Shown here in pieces: positions 34,825 through 43,037 of a stretch of DNA of 64,000 bases. The notes below the pieces were generated by a model, which saw only the letters and a list, made by a program, of their open reading frames with translations, had not been told where the DNA came from and ran no database searches. The stretch comes from Holophagales bacterium (GTDB lineage Bacteria; Acidobacteriota; Thermoanaerobaculia; Multivoradales; Multivoraceae): the NCBI GenBank assembly GCA_009845425.1, contig VXZQ01000014.1, positions 443,263 to 507,262 on the forward strand, read 5' to 3'. A program made the position numbers and the translations under genes. Within the stretch, counting starts at the first letter, position 1, and every line of letters begins with the position of its first letter.

Positions 34825-35655
34825 ATGTCTTTCCACGCCTTTACCGGTACCGATACCTACCTTGCATCGCCTGAGCTGAGGGACTCGGTGAATGTCGCCT
34901 CGGCTCTCGAGAAGCCGCTCCTCGTGCGGGGCGAGCCCGGCACCGGCAAGACGGTCCTCGCCGAGGCGATCGCCGAGAACCTGGTCATGGAGCTCCTGAC
35001 CTGGAACATCAAGTCGACCAGCAAGGCCCAGGAAGGCCTCTACGTGTACGACACGGTGCAGCGCCTGAACGACGCCCGTTTCGGCGACCGGGACATCACC
35101 GACATCTCGCAGTACATCAAGTACGGGCCCCTGGGCGAGTCCTTCCTGAAGGACCAGCGGGTGGTCCTGCTGATCGACGAGATCGACAAGGCGGACATGG
35201 AGTTCCCGAACGACCTGCTGCACGAACTGGACCGGATGAGCTTCTTCGTTCACGAGACGGGCGAGCAGCACGCCGCCAGGTTCCGTCCGATCGTGGTCAT
35301 TACCTCGAACAACGAGAAGGAGCTGCCGGACGCCTTCCTGCGCCGCTGCGTGTTCCACTACATCGCCTTCCCGGACAAGGCGGAGATGGAGGACATCATC
35401 CGCGTCCACCATCCGGACGTCGAGGACGAGCTGCTGCGGCAGGTGCTGCTGCGGTTCTACTGGCTCCGCGACCTGCCGGAGCTGCGCAAGAAGCCGTCGA
35501 CGAGCGAGCTGATCGACTGGATCGCCGCGCTGCGCCGCGGCGGCGTGAGCACGGAGTCCATCGAGAGTGAGCTACCCTTCCTGGGGGTGCTGATGAAGCG
35601 GGAGAACGACCTGGAAGCGGTCATGGCCGCTCATCGCCGCGGCCGCGTCAACTGA
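34825..35655 (+). CDS. MoxR-family AAA+ ATPase (CoxD-like)
   Basis: This 276-aa AAA+ ATPase has Walker A GEPGTGKT (36-43), Walker B VVLLIDEIDKADMEF, sensor VITSNNEKELPDAFLRRC and a C-terminal lid. It is compact, without the extra N-terminal part of the other MoxR in this window. It is followed after 35 bases by a CoxE-type VWA gene, the standard chaperone pair that helps insert metals or cofactors into partner enzymes. No molybdenum hydroxylase or Cox gene is nearby, so the client is unknown. Confidence 0.92.
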   Translation: MSFHAFTGTDTYLASPELRDSVNVASALEKPLLVRGEPGTGKTVLAEAIAENLVMELLTWNIKSTSKAQEGLYVYDTVQRLNDARFGDRDITDISQYIKYGPLGESFLKDQRVVLLIDEIDKADMEFPNDLLHELDRMSFFVHETGEQHAARFRPIVVITSNNEKELPDAFLRRCVFHYIAFPDKAEMEDIIRVHHPDVEDELLRQVLLRFYWLRDLPELRKKPSTSELIDWIAALRRGGVSTESIESELPFLGVLMKRENDLEAVMAAHRRGRVN

Positions 35656-35690
35656 CCTCGCCCGGAACCGACTCCAACGTAGTCCGAGCC

Positions 35691-36884
35691 ATGTTCGTCG
35701 ACTTCTTCTACCACTTGAGGGGCTACGGCCTGAAGGTGACGATCACGGAGTGGCTGTCGCTGATGAAGGCGCTGTCGATCGGCCACAGCCGGGCGGACCT
35801 GCACGTCTTCTACAACCTGGCCCGTTGCCTGATGGTCAAGCGGGAGGCGGACTTCGACAACTACGACCGCGCCTTCGCCTCGTTCTTCATGGGTGTCGAG
35901 AACCACTTCGACATCAGCGATGAGCTGCTGGAGTGGCTGTCCAAGCCGGAACTGCCGCGGGAGCTGACGGAGGAGGAGCGCGCGAAACTCGAGGCGCTCG
36001 ACCTGGACGAACTCCGCGAGCGCTTCAAGGAGCTGCTCGACGAGCAGAAGGAGCGCCACGACGGCGGCAACCGCTGGATCGGGACAGGCGGCATGTCGCC
36101 CTTCGGACACGGCGGCGAGCACCCGACGGGGGTTCGGATCGGTGGCTCGGGCGGAGGCCGTTCGGCCGTTCAGGTGGCGACCGACCGCCGCTTTCGCAAC
36201 CTGCGCTCGGACCGCATCCTGGACACGCGACAGATCGGGCTGGCCTTGCGCCGGCTCCGGAAGCTGGACAAGGACGAGGGGCCCGAGGAACTCGATATCG
36301 ACGAGACGATCGACAGCAGCGCCCGCAACGCCGGCGAGATCGACCTCGTGTTCCGACCGCCGAAGCGCAACCGGATCAAGCTGCTGCTGCTGATCGACGT
36401 CGGCGGTTCGATGGACCCGCACACCCTGCTCTGCGAGAGGCTGTTCTCCGCCGCGCACAAGGCGAACCACTTCAAGAAGTTCGAGTTCAAGTTCTTCCAC
36501 AACTGCGTGTACGAGAACCTGTACACGGACATCAGCCGCTGGAAGGGCGAGGCGACGTCTCAGATCCTGAAGCGGCTGGACCACACATGGTCCGTGTGCC
36601 TGGTCGGGGACGCCTGGATGAGCCCGTACGAGCTGACCCATACCGGCGGCGCGATCGACTACTACCACACGAACCAGGTCACCGGCCTCGACTGGCTCCG
36701 CAAGTTCCGCGACCGCTGTCCGAACTCGATCTGGCTCAACCCGGAGCCGCGGCGCATCTGGAACGCGCCGACGATCCACCTGATCCGGCAGGTGTTCCCG
36801 ATGTTCGAGTTGACGATCGACGGTCTGACCGAGGGCATCGACGTGCTGCGGGGCATCCGGCCGAATCGCGCTCTCGCCGCCTGA
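35691..36884 (+). CDS. CoxE-like VWA-domain protein
   Basis: This 397-aa cytoplasmic protein has an N-terminal helical region (MFVDFFYHLRGYGLKVTITEW), a glycine-rich linker around 125-160, and a C-terminal von Willebrand A domain. The metal site reads D236-V-G-G-S, one residue off the DxSxS consensus (Gly for the first Ser). TWSVCLVGDAWMSPYEL follows. CoxE-like VWA proteins work with MoxR ATPases in cofactor insertion. The AAA partner is directly upstream. Confidence 0.88.
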   Translation: MFVDFFYHLRGYGLKVTITEWLSLMKALSIGHSRADLHVFYNLARCLMVKREADFDNYDRAFASFFMGVENHFDISDELLEWLSKPELPRELTEEERAKLEALDLDELRERFKELLDEQKERHDGGNRWIGTGGMSPFGHGGEHPTGVRIGGSGGGRSAVQVATDRRFRNLRSDRILDTRQIGLALRRLRKLDKDEGPEELDIDETIDSSARNAGEIDLVFRPPKRNRIKLLLLIDVGGSMDPHTLLCERLFSAAHKANHFKKFEFKFFHNCVYENLYTDISRWKGEATSQILKRLDHTWSVCLVGDAWMSPYELTHTGGAIDYYHTNQVTGLDWLRKFRDRCPNSIWLNPEPRRIWNAPTIHLIRQVFPMFELTIDGLTEGIDVLRGIRPNRALAA

Positions 36885-36946
36885 TCTGAACCGCGCCCGG
36901 CAGCCGCGGTGCGGCGATGCCGGAATGACGGGCGGATCCGAGGGGT

Positions 36947-36952
36947 TACACT
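36947..36952 (+). promoter_or_regulatory. -10-like hexamer directly before the DUF3014 gene
   Basis: TACACT ends 6 bases before ATG 36959, with a possible -35 ATGACG at 36925-36930 (16-base spacer). No Shine-Dalgarno is present between. The layout suggests leaderless transcription and the same GTTACACTG string occurs before moxR at 34742. Confidence 0.45.
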
Positions 36953-36958
36953 GTCCCA

Positions 36959-37888
36959 ATGGACGACAAGCCCACGGGCGGCGATCGGCCTGAGGAGACG
37001 TTGCCGGAGGAACATGAGCCGGACGTGGGCGGTCCGCGCTTCGATCTGCCCCTGGACCTGAGCGGGGAGGGGGGCGTCCCCTCCGAAGAGGAGCCCGCGG
37101 AACGTTCCGGCACGCTGACGGTCATCGTCATCGCGGCCTTGATCGTGGTCGGCGCGGGCGTCGTCCTCTGGTGGTGGTACACGAGCCGCGGGGCTGGTCC
37201 GGCCGGCGAAGGCGCGGCGGAGGCCCCAGCGGCGATCGTCGATGAAGCGGCCCCCGAGCCGGCGGCGGAATCCGAACTTCCCGCCGAACCGGCTGCGCCG
37301 GCGCCCGAGCCGGAGGCGGACCTGGCCGGGAGCGACTCTCTGATTCGGGAGATCGTCGGCGGTCTGTCCCGGCACGCGGAGTGGGTCGCCTGGCTCGCTC
37401 CCGAGGAGCTGGCGGTCAACTTCGTGCGGTCAGTAGGCGCCGTTGCCTACGACGAGCCGCCCCAGAACAGTCTTGAGCCGTTGCAGCCCGAGGACGGTTT
37501 CAGTGTCGTCCGGCGCGGACAGCGCTTCTATCCCGCGGAGACGAGCTACCGCCGCTACGACCCGGCGGTGGAGGTGTTCGATTCGATCGACGTTACCGGC
37601 GCGGCCGGAGCCTACGAGCGGCTGGAGCCGCTGTTCGAGCGGGCCCACGACGAACTCGGGTATCCCGGCGAGTTCGGCGACACGCTCGAACTCGCCGTGA
37701 CCAAGCTCCTCTCGACTCCGATGCCGGAGTCTCCACCCGAACTCCGCCTGCGGGTCATCAGCTTCGAGTACGTCGATCCGGAACTCGAGAGCCTGAACCC
37801 GGCCCAGAAGCTGCTCTTGCGGCTCGGGCCCGAGAACGGCGAGCGGGTACGGTCCAAGCTCAGAGAGCTCTACGGGGCGCTGGAGTAG
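36959..37888 (+). CDS. DUF3014 membrane-anchored protein
   Basis: This 309-aa protein has an acidic cytoplasmic start (about 45 residues) and one transmembrane helix (TLTVIVIAALIVVGAGVVLWW). A Pro/Ala/Glu-rich periplasmic linker to about 120 follows, then the DUF3014 domain: IREIVGGLSRHAEWVAWLAPEEL, YRRYDPAVEVFDSIDV and a C-terminal FEYVDPELESLNPAQKLLLRLG. The function of DUF3014 is unknown. It follows the MoxR-VWA pair by 74 bases but appears to have its own promoter. It converges on xylB. Confidence 0.85.
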   Translation: MDDKPTGGDRPEETLPEEHEPDVGGPRFDLPLDLSGEGGVPSEEEPAERSGTLTVIVIAALIVVGAGVVLWWWYTSRGAGPAGEGAAEAPAAIVDEAAPEPAAESELPAEPAAPAPEPEADLAGSDSLIREIVGGLSRHAEWVAWLAPEELAVNFVRSVGAVAYDEPPQNSLEPLQPEDGFSVVRRGQRFYPAETSYRRYDPAVEVFDSIDVTGAAGAYERLEPLFERAHDELGYPGEFGDTLELAVTKLLSTPMPESPPELRLRVISFEYVDPELESLNPAQKLLLRLGPENGERVRSKLRELYGALE

Positions 37889-37893
37889 CCGCT

Positions 37894-39462
37894 TCAGCCG
37901 GCGGCGCGGCGCTGAGCCTCGGCATACCGGGGCATCATGGCGTCATAGATCGCCGACGCCTCCGGCCTTGGTTCGGCGGCAGGACCGCGTTCGCCGACGG
38001 GTGGCAGGGGAGGCAGTCGTTGCCCGGTGGCGCGAAGCGCGGCGCCGAGCGCGGCGCCGTCCGTTACTTCGAGGCTCTCGACACGGCAGTCGAGAACGTC
38101 GGCGGCGATCTGCAGGAGTTCGCGGTTCCGCGAGCCGCCGCCGGTGGCGACGAGCCTTCTCGGCTGGGTGGCCATCCACGCGGAGTTGAACCGCATCGAG
38201 AGGAACTGGCCTTCGACCACCGCCCGGCAGTTCCGAGCGGCCTGCTCCGGCTCGTCGCGCAGTCCGCCCAGCCGGTGTACGTGGGGCCGCGCCACCCGGG
38301 GCACGATCTCAGGTTCGAACCAGGGCAGCATCATCATGCCGTCATTGCCCGGCGGCGTTGCCCGCAGGGCGGCGTCGAAGCCCGGCCAGTCCAGTCCGTA
38401 CCGGTCCCGCACCGCCTCGCGCGCGAGCGAGCCGTTGCGGAAGCAGATCAGGCTCATCGGGTGGCCGCTCGGCGCGATGAATACGTGTCCGTTCGCCTCC
38501 GGGTCGACCGCGACGTCCTTCAGGAGCCCGAAGTACGTGTCGCTGGTGCCCAGACTCAGGACAGCTTCGCCCGGTTCGCGGACGCCGACGCCGACCAGCG
38601 AACAGGGGTTGTCGCCCGAGCCGGCGACGACCTTTGCTGAGGCCGGCAGGCCATACCGGGAGACGAAGTAGGGCGCGATCGATCCGACCACGGTCCACGG
38701 AGCGCAAGTCGGCGGCAGCCTGCGCCGGAGCCCCGCCGCGGTCGCCGCCATCGCGGCCTCCGACCACTCAAGCCGGCGAACGTCGAGCAGGTTCATCCCG
38801 GAGCCGTCGCCATGGTCGATCGCCGCCAGCCTTCCGGCCAGGACCGACGTGACGAAGGAACTGACCAGACACACGTGGGCCGTACGAGCCCACGCGTCGG
38901 GCTCGGTCCGCGCGAACCGGCGGATCTGCGAGCCGGTGAACCGCTCGAAGGTGTCGCTGCCTGTCAGTTCGGCCGTTGCGGTTGCTCCGCCGAGCTCCCG
39001 CCGGATTTCCTCGCATTCCCGCGTGGTTGAGGAGTCGGTCCAGATCGGCGCTTCCGCCCGGGAGAGATGAGGTTCGATCTGCCCGGCAAGGCCCTGCTGC
39101 GGAGCCAGGGACTGAAGTACGGCCTCGGCCTCTGGTCGTAGGTAGACGGAACCGTGCTGCTGACCGGATACCGACACGCCGCTGATCTCACGGCAGGCTC
39201 CGGTTCCGAGTTTCCGGAAGGCCAGGTCCAGGGCTTCGAGCCACATGCACGGCGGCACTCGCCCTATCGCCGGATCCTCATTGGGAAGCTGTCCGTTGAC
39301 GGTTCCGTACTGAGGAAGTTCCGTGTCGTAGTGAACACTGACCCGAGCGGCGATGCGGCTGGCACGATTCTCCAGCTCGCCTTCCGCCGGCTGCGCTTCG
39401 ACCAGGATCGCGGTCAGACTCTGGGTACCGACGTCGATTCCGAGGTAGCAGGCGCCGCTCAC
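37894..39462 (-). CDS. xylB: Xylulokinase
   Basis: This 522-aa FGGY-family sugar kinase phosphorylates D-xylulose. The N-terminal phosphate loop is CYLGIDVGTQSLTAILVEA, with SGVSVSGQQHGSVYL and the C-terminal motifs GSGDNPCSLVGVGV, SLGTSDTYFG and VATGGGSRNRELLQIAADV. GTG 39462 overlaps the xylA stop by 4 bases (GTGA), so I prefer it to the longer frame. Together with xylA it converts xylose to xylulose 5-phosphate. The insert around residues 125-150 is a little long for the family. Confidence 0.93.
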   Translation of the reverse strand: MSGACYLGIDVGTQSLTAILVEAQPAEGELENRASRIAARVSVHYDTELPQYGTVNGQLPNEDPAIGRVPPCMWLEALDLAFRKLGTGACREISGVSVSGQQHGSVYLRPEAEAVLQSLAPQQGLAGQIEPHLSRAEAPIWTDSSTTRECEEIRRELGGATATAELTGSDTFERFTGSQIRRFARTEPDAWARTAHVCLVSSFVTSVLAGRLAAIDHGDGSGMNLLDVRRLEWSEAAMAATAAGLRRRLPPTCAPWTVVGSIAPYFVSRYGLPASAKVVAGSGDNPCSLVGVGVREPGEAVLSLGTSDTYFGLLKDVAVDPEANGHVFIAPSGHPMSLICFRNGSLAREAVRDRYGLDWPGFDAALRATPPGNDGMMMLPWFEPEIVPRVARPHVHRLGGLRDEPEQAARNCRAVVEGQFLSMRFNSAWMATQPRRLVATGGGSRNRELLQIAADVLDCRVESLEVTDGAALGAALRATGQRLPPLPPVGERGPAAEPRPEASAIYDAMMPRYAEAQRRAAG

Positions 39463-40802
39463 TCGATGCGGGTGCTGTAGAGATAGTCGTTCAGGATGCT
39501 CTCGAGTTCTTCCTGGCGTCCGCTCGTCTTCGGCGGTTCGCCGAGGCTGCCGGCCCACTGTTCCAGCTCCTCGAGGGTCGTGTCACCGGCGAGCGCCTTG
39601 CGTCCCAGGCCGCGGCGGTAGCCGGCGTACCGCTGGCGGATCCGCTTGCCGGCGAGGCCTAGCACGCCGTCCTTCCGGATGCGCTCGACGATCAGCAGCG
39701 CTTTGGCGAAGATGTCCATCGAGGCGACGTGGGCGTAGAACAGGTCGACCGTGTCGAACGAGCCCCGCCGCACCTTTGCGTCGAAGTTCAGGCCGCCCCA
39801 GCGCAGGCCGCCCTGGCCCCGGATGATGAGCAACGCCAGGACGCACTCGCGCAGGCTCATCGCGAAGTTGTCCGTGTCCCAGCCGACGCCCTCGAGGCCG
39901 CGGTTGATGTCGACGCTGCCGAGCATGCCGGCGCCGGCGGCCGTCGCCAGTTCGTGCTCGAACGAGTGAGTGGCCAGAGTGGCATGGTTCGCCTCGACGT
40001 TCAGCAGGAAGTCGTCCATCAGGTCGAACTCACGCAGGAAGTTCAGGCAGTGGCCGCAGTCGAAGTCGTACTGGTGGACCGACGGTTCCTTCGCCTTGGG
40101 CTCGAGGAAGAACTTGCCCTTGAAGCCCTGGCGGCGCGCGTAGTCGACGGCGAGTCGCAGGAAGGCCGCCATCTGCTCGCGCTCGCGGCGCATGTCCGTG
40201 TTGATCAGGGAGGTGTAGCCCTCGCGGCCTCCCCAGAACACGTAGCCGGTGCCTCCGAGTGCGATCGTGGCGTCGATCGCCCGCCGCACTTGGGCGGCTG
40301 CGTGGGCGAAGACCCGCGGGTCGGGGTTCGTCGCCGCGCCGTGCGTGTAGCGCGGGTGCCCGAACAGGTTGGCCGTGCCCCAGAGCAGCTTGACGCCGGT
40401 CTCGCGCTGCCGGATCCGGGCCAGTTGGACGATCTCCTCGAGGTACTCGTTGCTCTCCGCGATCGATCGGCCTTCGGGAGCGATGTCCCGGTCGTGGAAG
40501 CAGTAGTAGCGCACCCCGAGCTTGGTGAAGAACTCGAACGCCGCGTTCAGGGTGCGGACGGCGACCTCGATGTCCGTCGGGGCGTGGTTCCAGGGGCGGT
40601 CGTACACGGGATCCGGTCCGAAGGGATCCTGGCCGCCGCCCTTGAAGGTGTGCCAGTAGGCGACGGCGAACTTCAGGTGCCGCTCCATCGTCCGGTTGCC
40701 GACCTTCCGGTCCCGGTCGTAGTACTTGAATGCCAGTGGCTCCCGGCTGCTCGGGCCGTGGAAGGGGATCGGCTTGCCGACCTCGGGGAAGAAGGGCGTC
40801 AT
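39459..40802 (-). CDS. xylA: Xylose isomerase
   Basis: This 447-aa class II enzyme interconverts D-xylose and D-xylulose. Seen are YCFHDRDIAPEGRS (catalytic His and Asp), ATIALGGTGYVFWGGREGY with metal-binding Glu, the FLEPKAKEPSVHQYDFD stretch and NVEANHATLATHSFEHEL, then GSVDINRG. Length is typical. ATG 40802 is followed directly by conserved sequence. xylB overlaps downstream. No xylose transporter or XylR is in the cluster. Confidence 0.97.
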   Translation of the reverse strand: MTPFFPEVGKPIPFHGPSSREPLAFKYYDRDRKVGNRTMERHLKFAVAYWHTFKGGGQDPFGPDPVYDRPWNHAPTDIEVAVRTLNAAFEFFTKLGVRYYCFHDRDIAPEGRSIAESNEYLEEIVQLARIRQRETGVKLLWGTANLFGHPRYTHGAATNPDPRVFAHAAAQVRRAIDATIALGGTGYVFWGGREGYTSLINTDMRREREQMAAFLRLAVDYARRQGFKGKFFLEPKAKEPSVHQYDFDCGHCLNFLREFDLMDDFLLNVEANHATLATHSFEHELATAAGAGMLGSVDINRGLEGVGWDTDNFAMSLRECVLALLIIRGQGGLRWGGLNFDAKVRRGSFDTVDLFYAHVASMDIFAKALLIVERIRKDGVLGLAGKRIRQRYAGYRRGLGRKALAGDTTLEELEQWAGSLGEPPKTSGRQEELESILNDYLYSTRIE

Positions 40803-40826
40803 CTCGAAGTTCGCCTCATGCGTCCG

Positions 40827-41822
40827 TCAGTTGTCTTCGAAGGCGGCGTCGAAGGCGATCGCGGAGGGGGCGAAGTCGAGCGCCCTGACGAACTCCGCCG
40901 CTTCGGCGGCGCCATGCTCGCGGTCCATGCCGGAGTCCTCCCACTCGACCGAGAGCGGACCGTCGTAGCCGATGTCGTTCAGCGCACGGATGATCTCCTC
41001 GAAGTCGACGGAGCCGCGGCCGGGCGAGCGAAAGTCCCAGAACCGGCGGTGGTCGCCGAAGTTCGTGTGGCCACCGAAGACGCCACACGGCTTCGGCTGG
41101 TCGGACCACCAGGCGTCCTTGATGTGGACGTGGAAGATGCGGTCGCTGAAACGGCGGATGAAGTCGACGTAGTCGACGCCCTGGTAGCCGAGATGGCTCG
41201 GGTCGTAGTTGAAGCCGAACGCCGGATGGCCTCCAAGCGCCTCGATCGCCCGCTCGGCGCTTACCGTGTCGAAGGCGATCTCGGTCGGGTGGACCTCGAG
41301 GCCGAAGCGGACGCCTAGTTCGCGGTAGGCGTCGAGGATCGGCGTCCAGCGGGCTGCGAAGTCGGCGAATCCGTCGTCGATCATCGAGGGCGGCACCGGC
41401 GGGAAGGAGTAGAGCAGGTGCCAGATCGGACTGCCGGTGAAGCCGTTGACGACCGAGAGGCCCAGGGCCTTCGCGGCTTCGCCGGTGCGGATCATCTCGT
41501 CTGCGGCGCGCTTCCGCACGTCTTCCGGATCGCCGTCGCCCCAGACGTGGGCCGGCAGGATTGCCTCGTGCCGGGCGTCGATCCGGTCGCAGACGGCCTG
41601 GCCGACCAGGTGGTTGCTGATCGCGTGGAGCTCGAGATCGTTCGAGGCGAGCAACTCCCGCCGGGAGGACGCGTAGGCTCGATCGCAGCGATCGACCTCC
41701 ACGTGGTCGCCCCAGCAGGCGAGTTCCACGCCGTCGTAGCCGAGGTCCCGGGCCAGGGGGCAGAGGTCGGCCAGGGCCAAGTCGGCCCACTGGCCGGTGA
41801 ACAGGGTAACGGGTCGGGCCAC
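40827..41822 (-). CDS. Sugar phosphate isomerase/epimerase (IolE/xylose-isomerase-like TIM barrel)
   Basis: This 331-aa TIM-barrel protein has motifs of the AP endonuclease 2-like sugar isomerase group: [54 protein letters not shown] and [11 protein letters not shown], which carry the Glu, Asp and His metal ligands. GTG 41822 is chosen by GAGGAGA just upstream; the frame stays open further but is not conserved. The substrate is unknown; the neighbours (xylA, xylB and a Gfo/Idh oxidoreductase) suggest a sugar, inositol or 3-keto-sugar. Confidence 0.9.
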   Translation of the reverse strand: MARPVTLFTGQWADLALADLCPLARDLGYDGVELACWGDHVEVDRCDRAYASSRRELLASNDLELHAISNHLVGQAVCDRIDARHEAILPAHVWGDGDPEDVRKRAADEMIRTGEAAKALGLSVVNGFTGSPIWHLLYSFPPVPPSMIDDGFADFAARWTPILDAYRELGVRFGLEVHPTEIAFDTVSAERAIEALGGHPAFGFNYDPSHLGYQGVDYVDFIRRFSDRIFHVHIKDAWWSDQPKPCGVFGGHTNFGDHRRFWDFRSPGRGSVDFEEIIRALNDIGYDGPLSVEWEDSGMDREHGAAEAAEFVRALDFAPSAIAFDAAFEDN

Positions 41823-41853
41823 GGTGCGTCTCCTCGTACGGGTTACTGCCGCG

Positions 41854-43011
41854 TCAGGCCGGCATGCTGAGCCACTTCTGCTCGCTTTCGCTGCTTGCGA
41901 CGACGGTCTCGATGAACTGCATTCCGCGCAGGCCGTCGTGCACGGTAGGGAAGTCGAGCATCGTCGCGTCGGGCTCGACCCCGCGACGGCGGCAGTCCAG
42001 TGTCCGTGCGAAGTTCCGGTAGAGGTTGGCGAAGGCCTCAAGGAACCCTTCGGGGTGCCCGGCGGGCAACCTCGTGTGCGCGGCCGCGTCGTCGGAGAGC
42101 CCCTGGCTGGACGTGCGCAGGACCTCGCGCGGCCGGTCGAGCCACTTGAGGATCAGGGTGTTCGGCTCTTCCTGGTGCCACTCCAGGCCGCCCGACTCGC
42201 CGTAGACGCGGATCGCGAGCGCGTTCTCCTCGTCGATCGAGATCTGGGAAGCGTAGAGCACGCCGCGCGCGCCGTTGGCGAAGCGGAGCAGGACGTTGCC
42301 GTCGTCCTCGAGCGGCCGTCCGTCGACGAAGGTGGTCAGGTCGGCGCACAGCGACTCGATGCGGAGCCCGGTGATCGCCTCGGCCAGGTTCTCGGCGTGA
42401 GTGCCGATGTCGCCGATGCAGCAACTGATGCCGGCCCGCTCCGGGTCCGTGCGCCAGTCCGCCTGCTTCTGGCCCTCCGACTCGAGCCGGGTGGCGAGCC
42501 AGCCCTGCGGATACTCGACCACGATTTTCCGCACTTTGCCGAGCTGGCCGCTGCGCACACGGTGCCGGGCTTCCTTGACCATCGGGTAGCCGGTGTAGTT
42601 GTGAGTCAGCCCGAAGGTGAGGCCGGTCCGTCCGACGAGCTCGACCAGGGCTTCGGCCTCGGCCGCCGACTTCGTCATCGGCTTGTCGCTCATCACGTGG
42701 AAGCCGGCCTCGAGCGCGGCTTTCGCCACCGGGAAGTGCATGTGGTTGGGCGTGACGATGGAGACGAAGTCCATCCGTTCGGACGGTCCGAGGGCGGCTT
42801 CGCGCTCCATCATTTCCTGGTAGGTGCCGTAGCAGCGTTCGGGCGGCAGGAGGAGTTCGGCGCCCGACGCGCGCGAGCGCTCGGGATCGGAGCTGAAGGC
42901 GCCGCAGACGAGCTCGATCAGCCCGTCCAGCCCGGCCGCCATCCGGTGAACGGCGCCGATGAAGGCGCCCTGGCCGCCGCCGACCATGCCCATGCGGATC
43001 TTCCGTTCCAT
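41854..43011 (-). CDS. Gfo/Idh/MocA-family NAD(P)-dependent oxidoreductase
   Basis: This 385-aa oxidoreductase has an N-terminal Rossmann domain ([17 protein letters not shown]), [16 protein letters not shown] and the catalytic-lysine loop [16 protein letters not shown]. The C-terminal domain opens [18 protein letters not shown] and carries [16 protein letters not shown] with the usual histidine. ATG 43011 follows GGAGGAA. Members oxidise sugars, inositols or hexosides; the partner isomerase is 31 bases downstream, a frequent pairing in 3-keto-glycoside and inositol breakdown. Confidence 0.93.
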   Translation of the reverse strand: MERKIRMGMVGGGQGAFIGAVHRMAAGLDGLIELVCGAFSSDPERSRASGAELLLPPERCYGTYQEMMEREAALGPSERMDFVSIVTPNHMHFPVAKAALEAGFHVMSDKPMTKSAAEAEALVELVGRTGLTFGLTHNYTGYPMVKEARHRVRSGQLGKVRKIVVEYPQGWLATRLESEGQKQADWRTDPERAGISCCIGDIGTHAENLAEAITGLRIESLCADLTTFVDGRPLEDDGNVLLRFANGARGVLYASQISIDEENALAIRVYGESGGLEWHQEEPNTLILKWLDRPREVLRTSSQGLSDDAAAHTRLPAGHPEGFLEAFANLYRNFARTLDCRRRGVEPDATMLDFPTVHDGLRGMQFIETVVASSESEQKWLSMPA

Positions 43012-43037
43012 CGCGTTCCTCCGGTCCGGGCGCCGGG

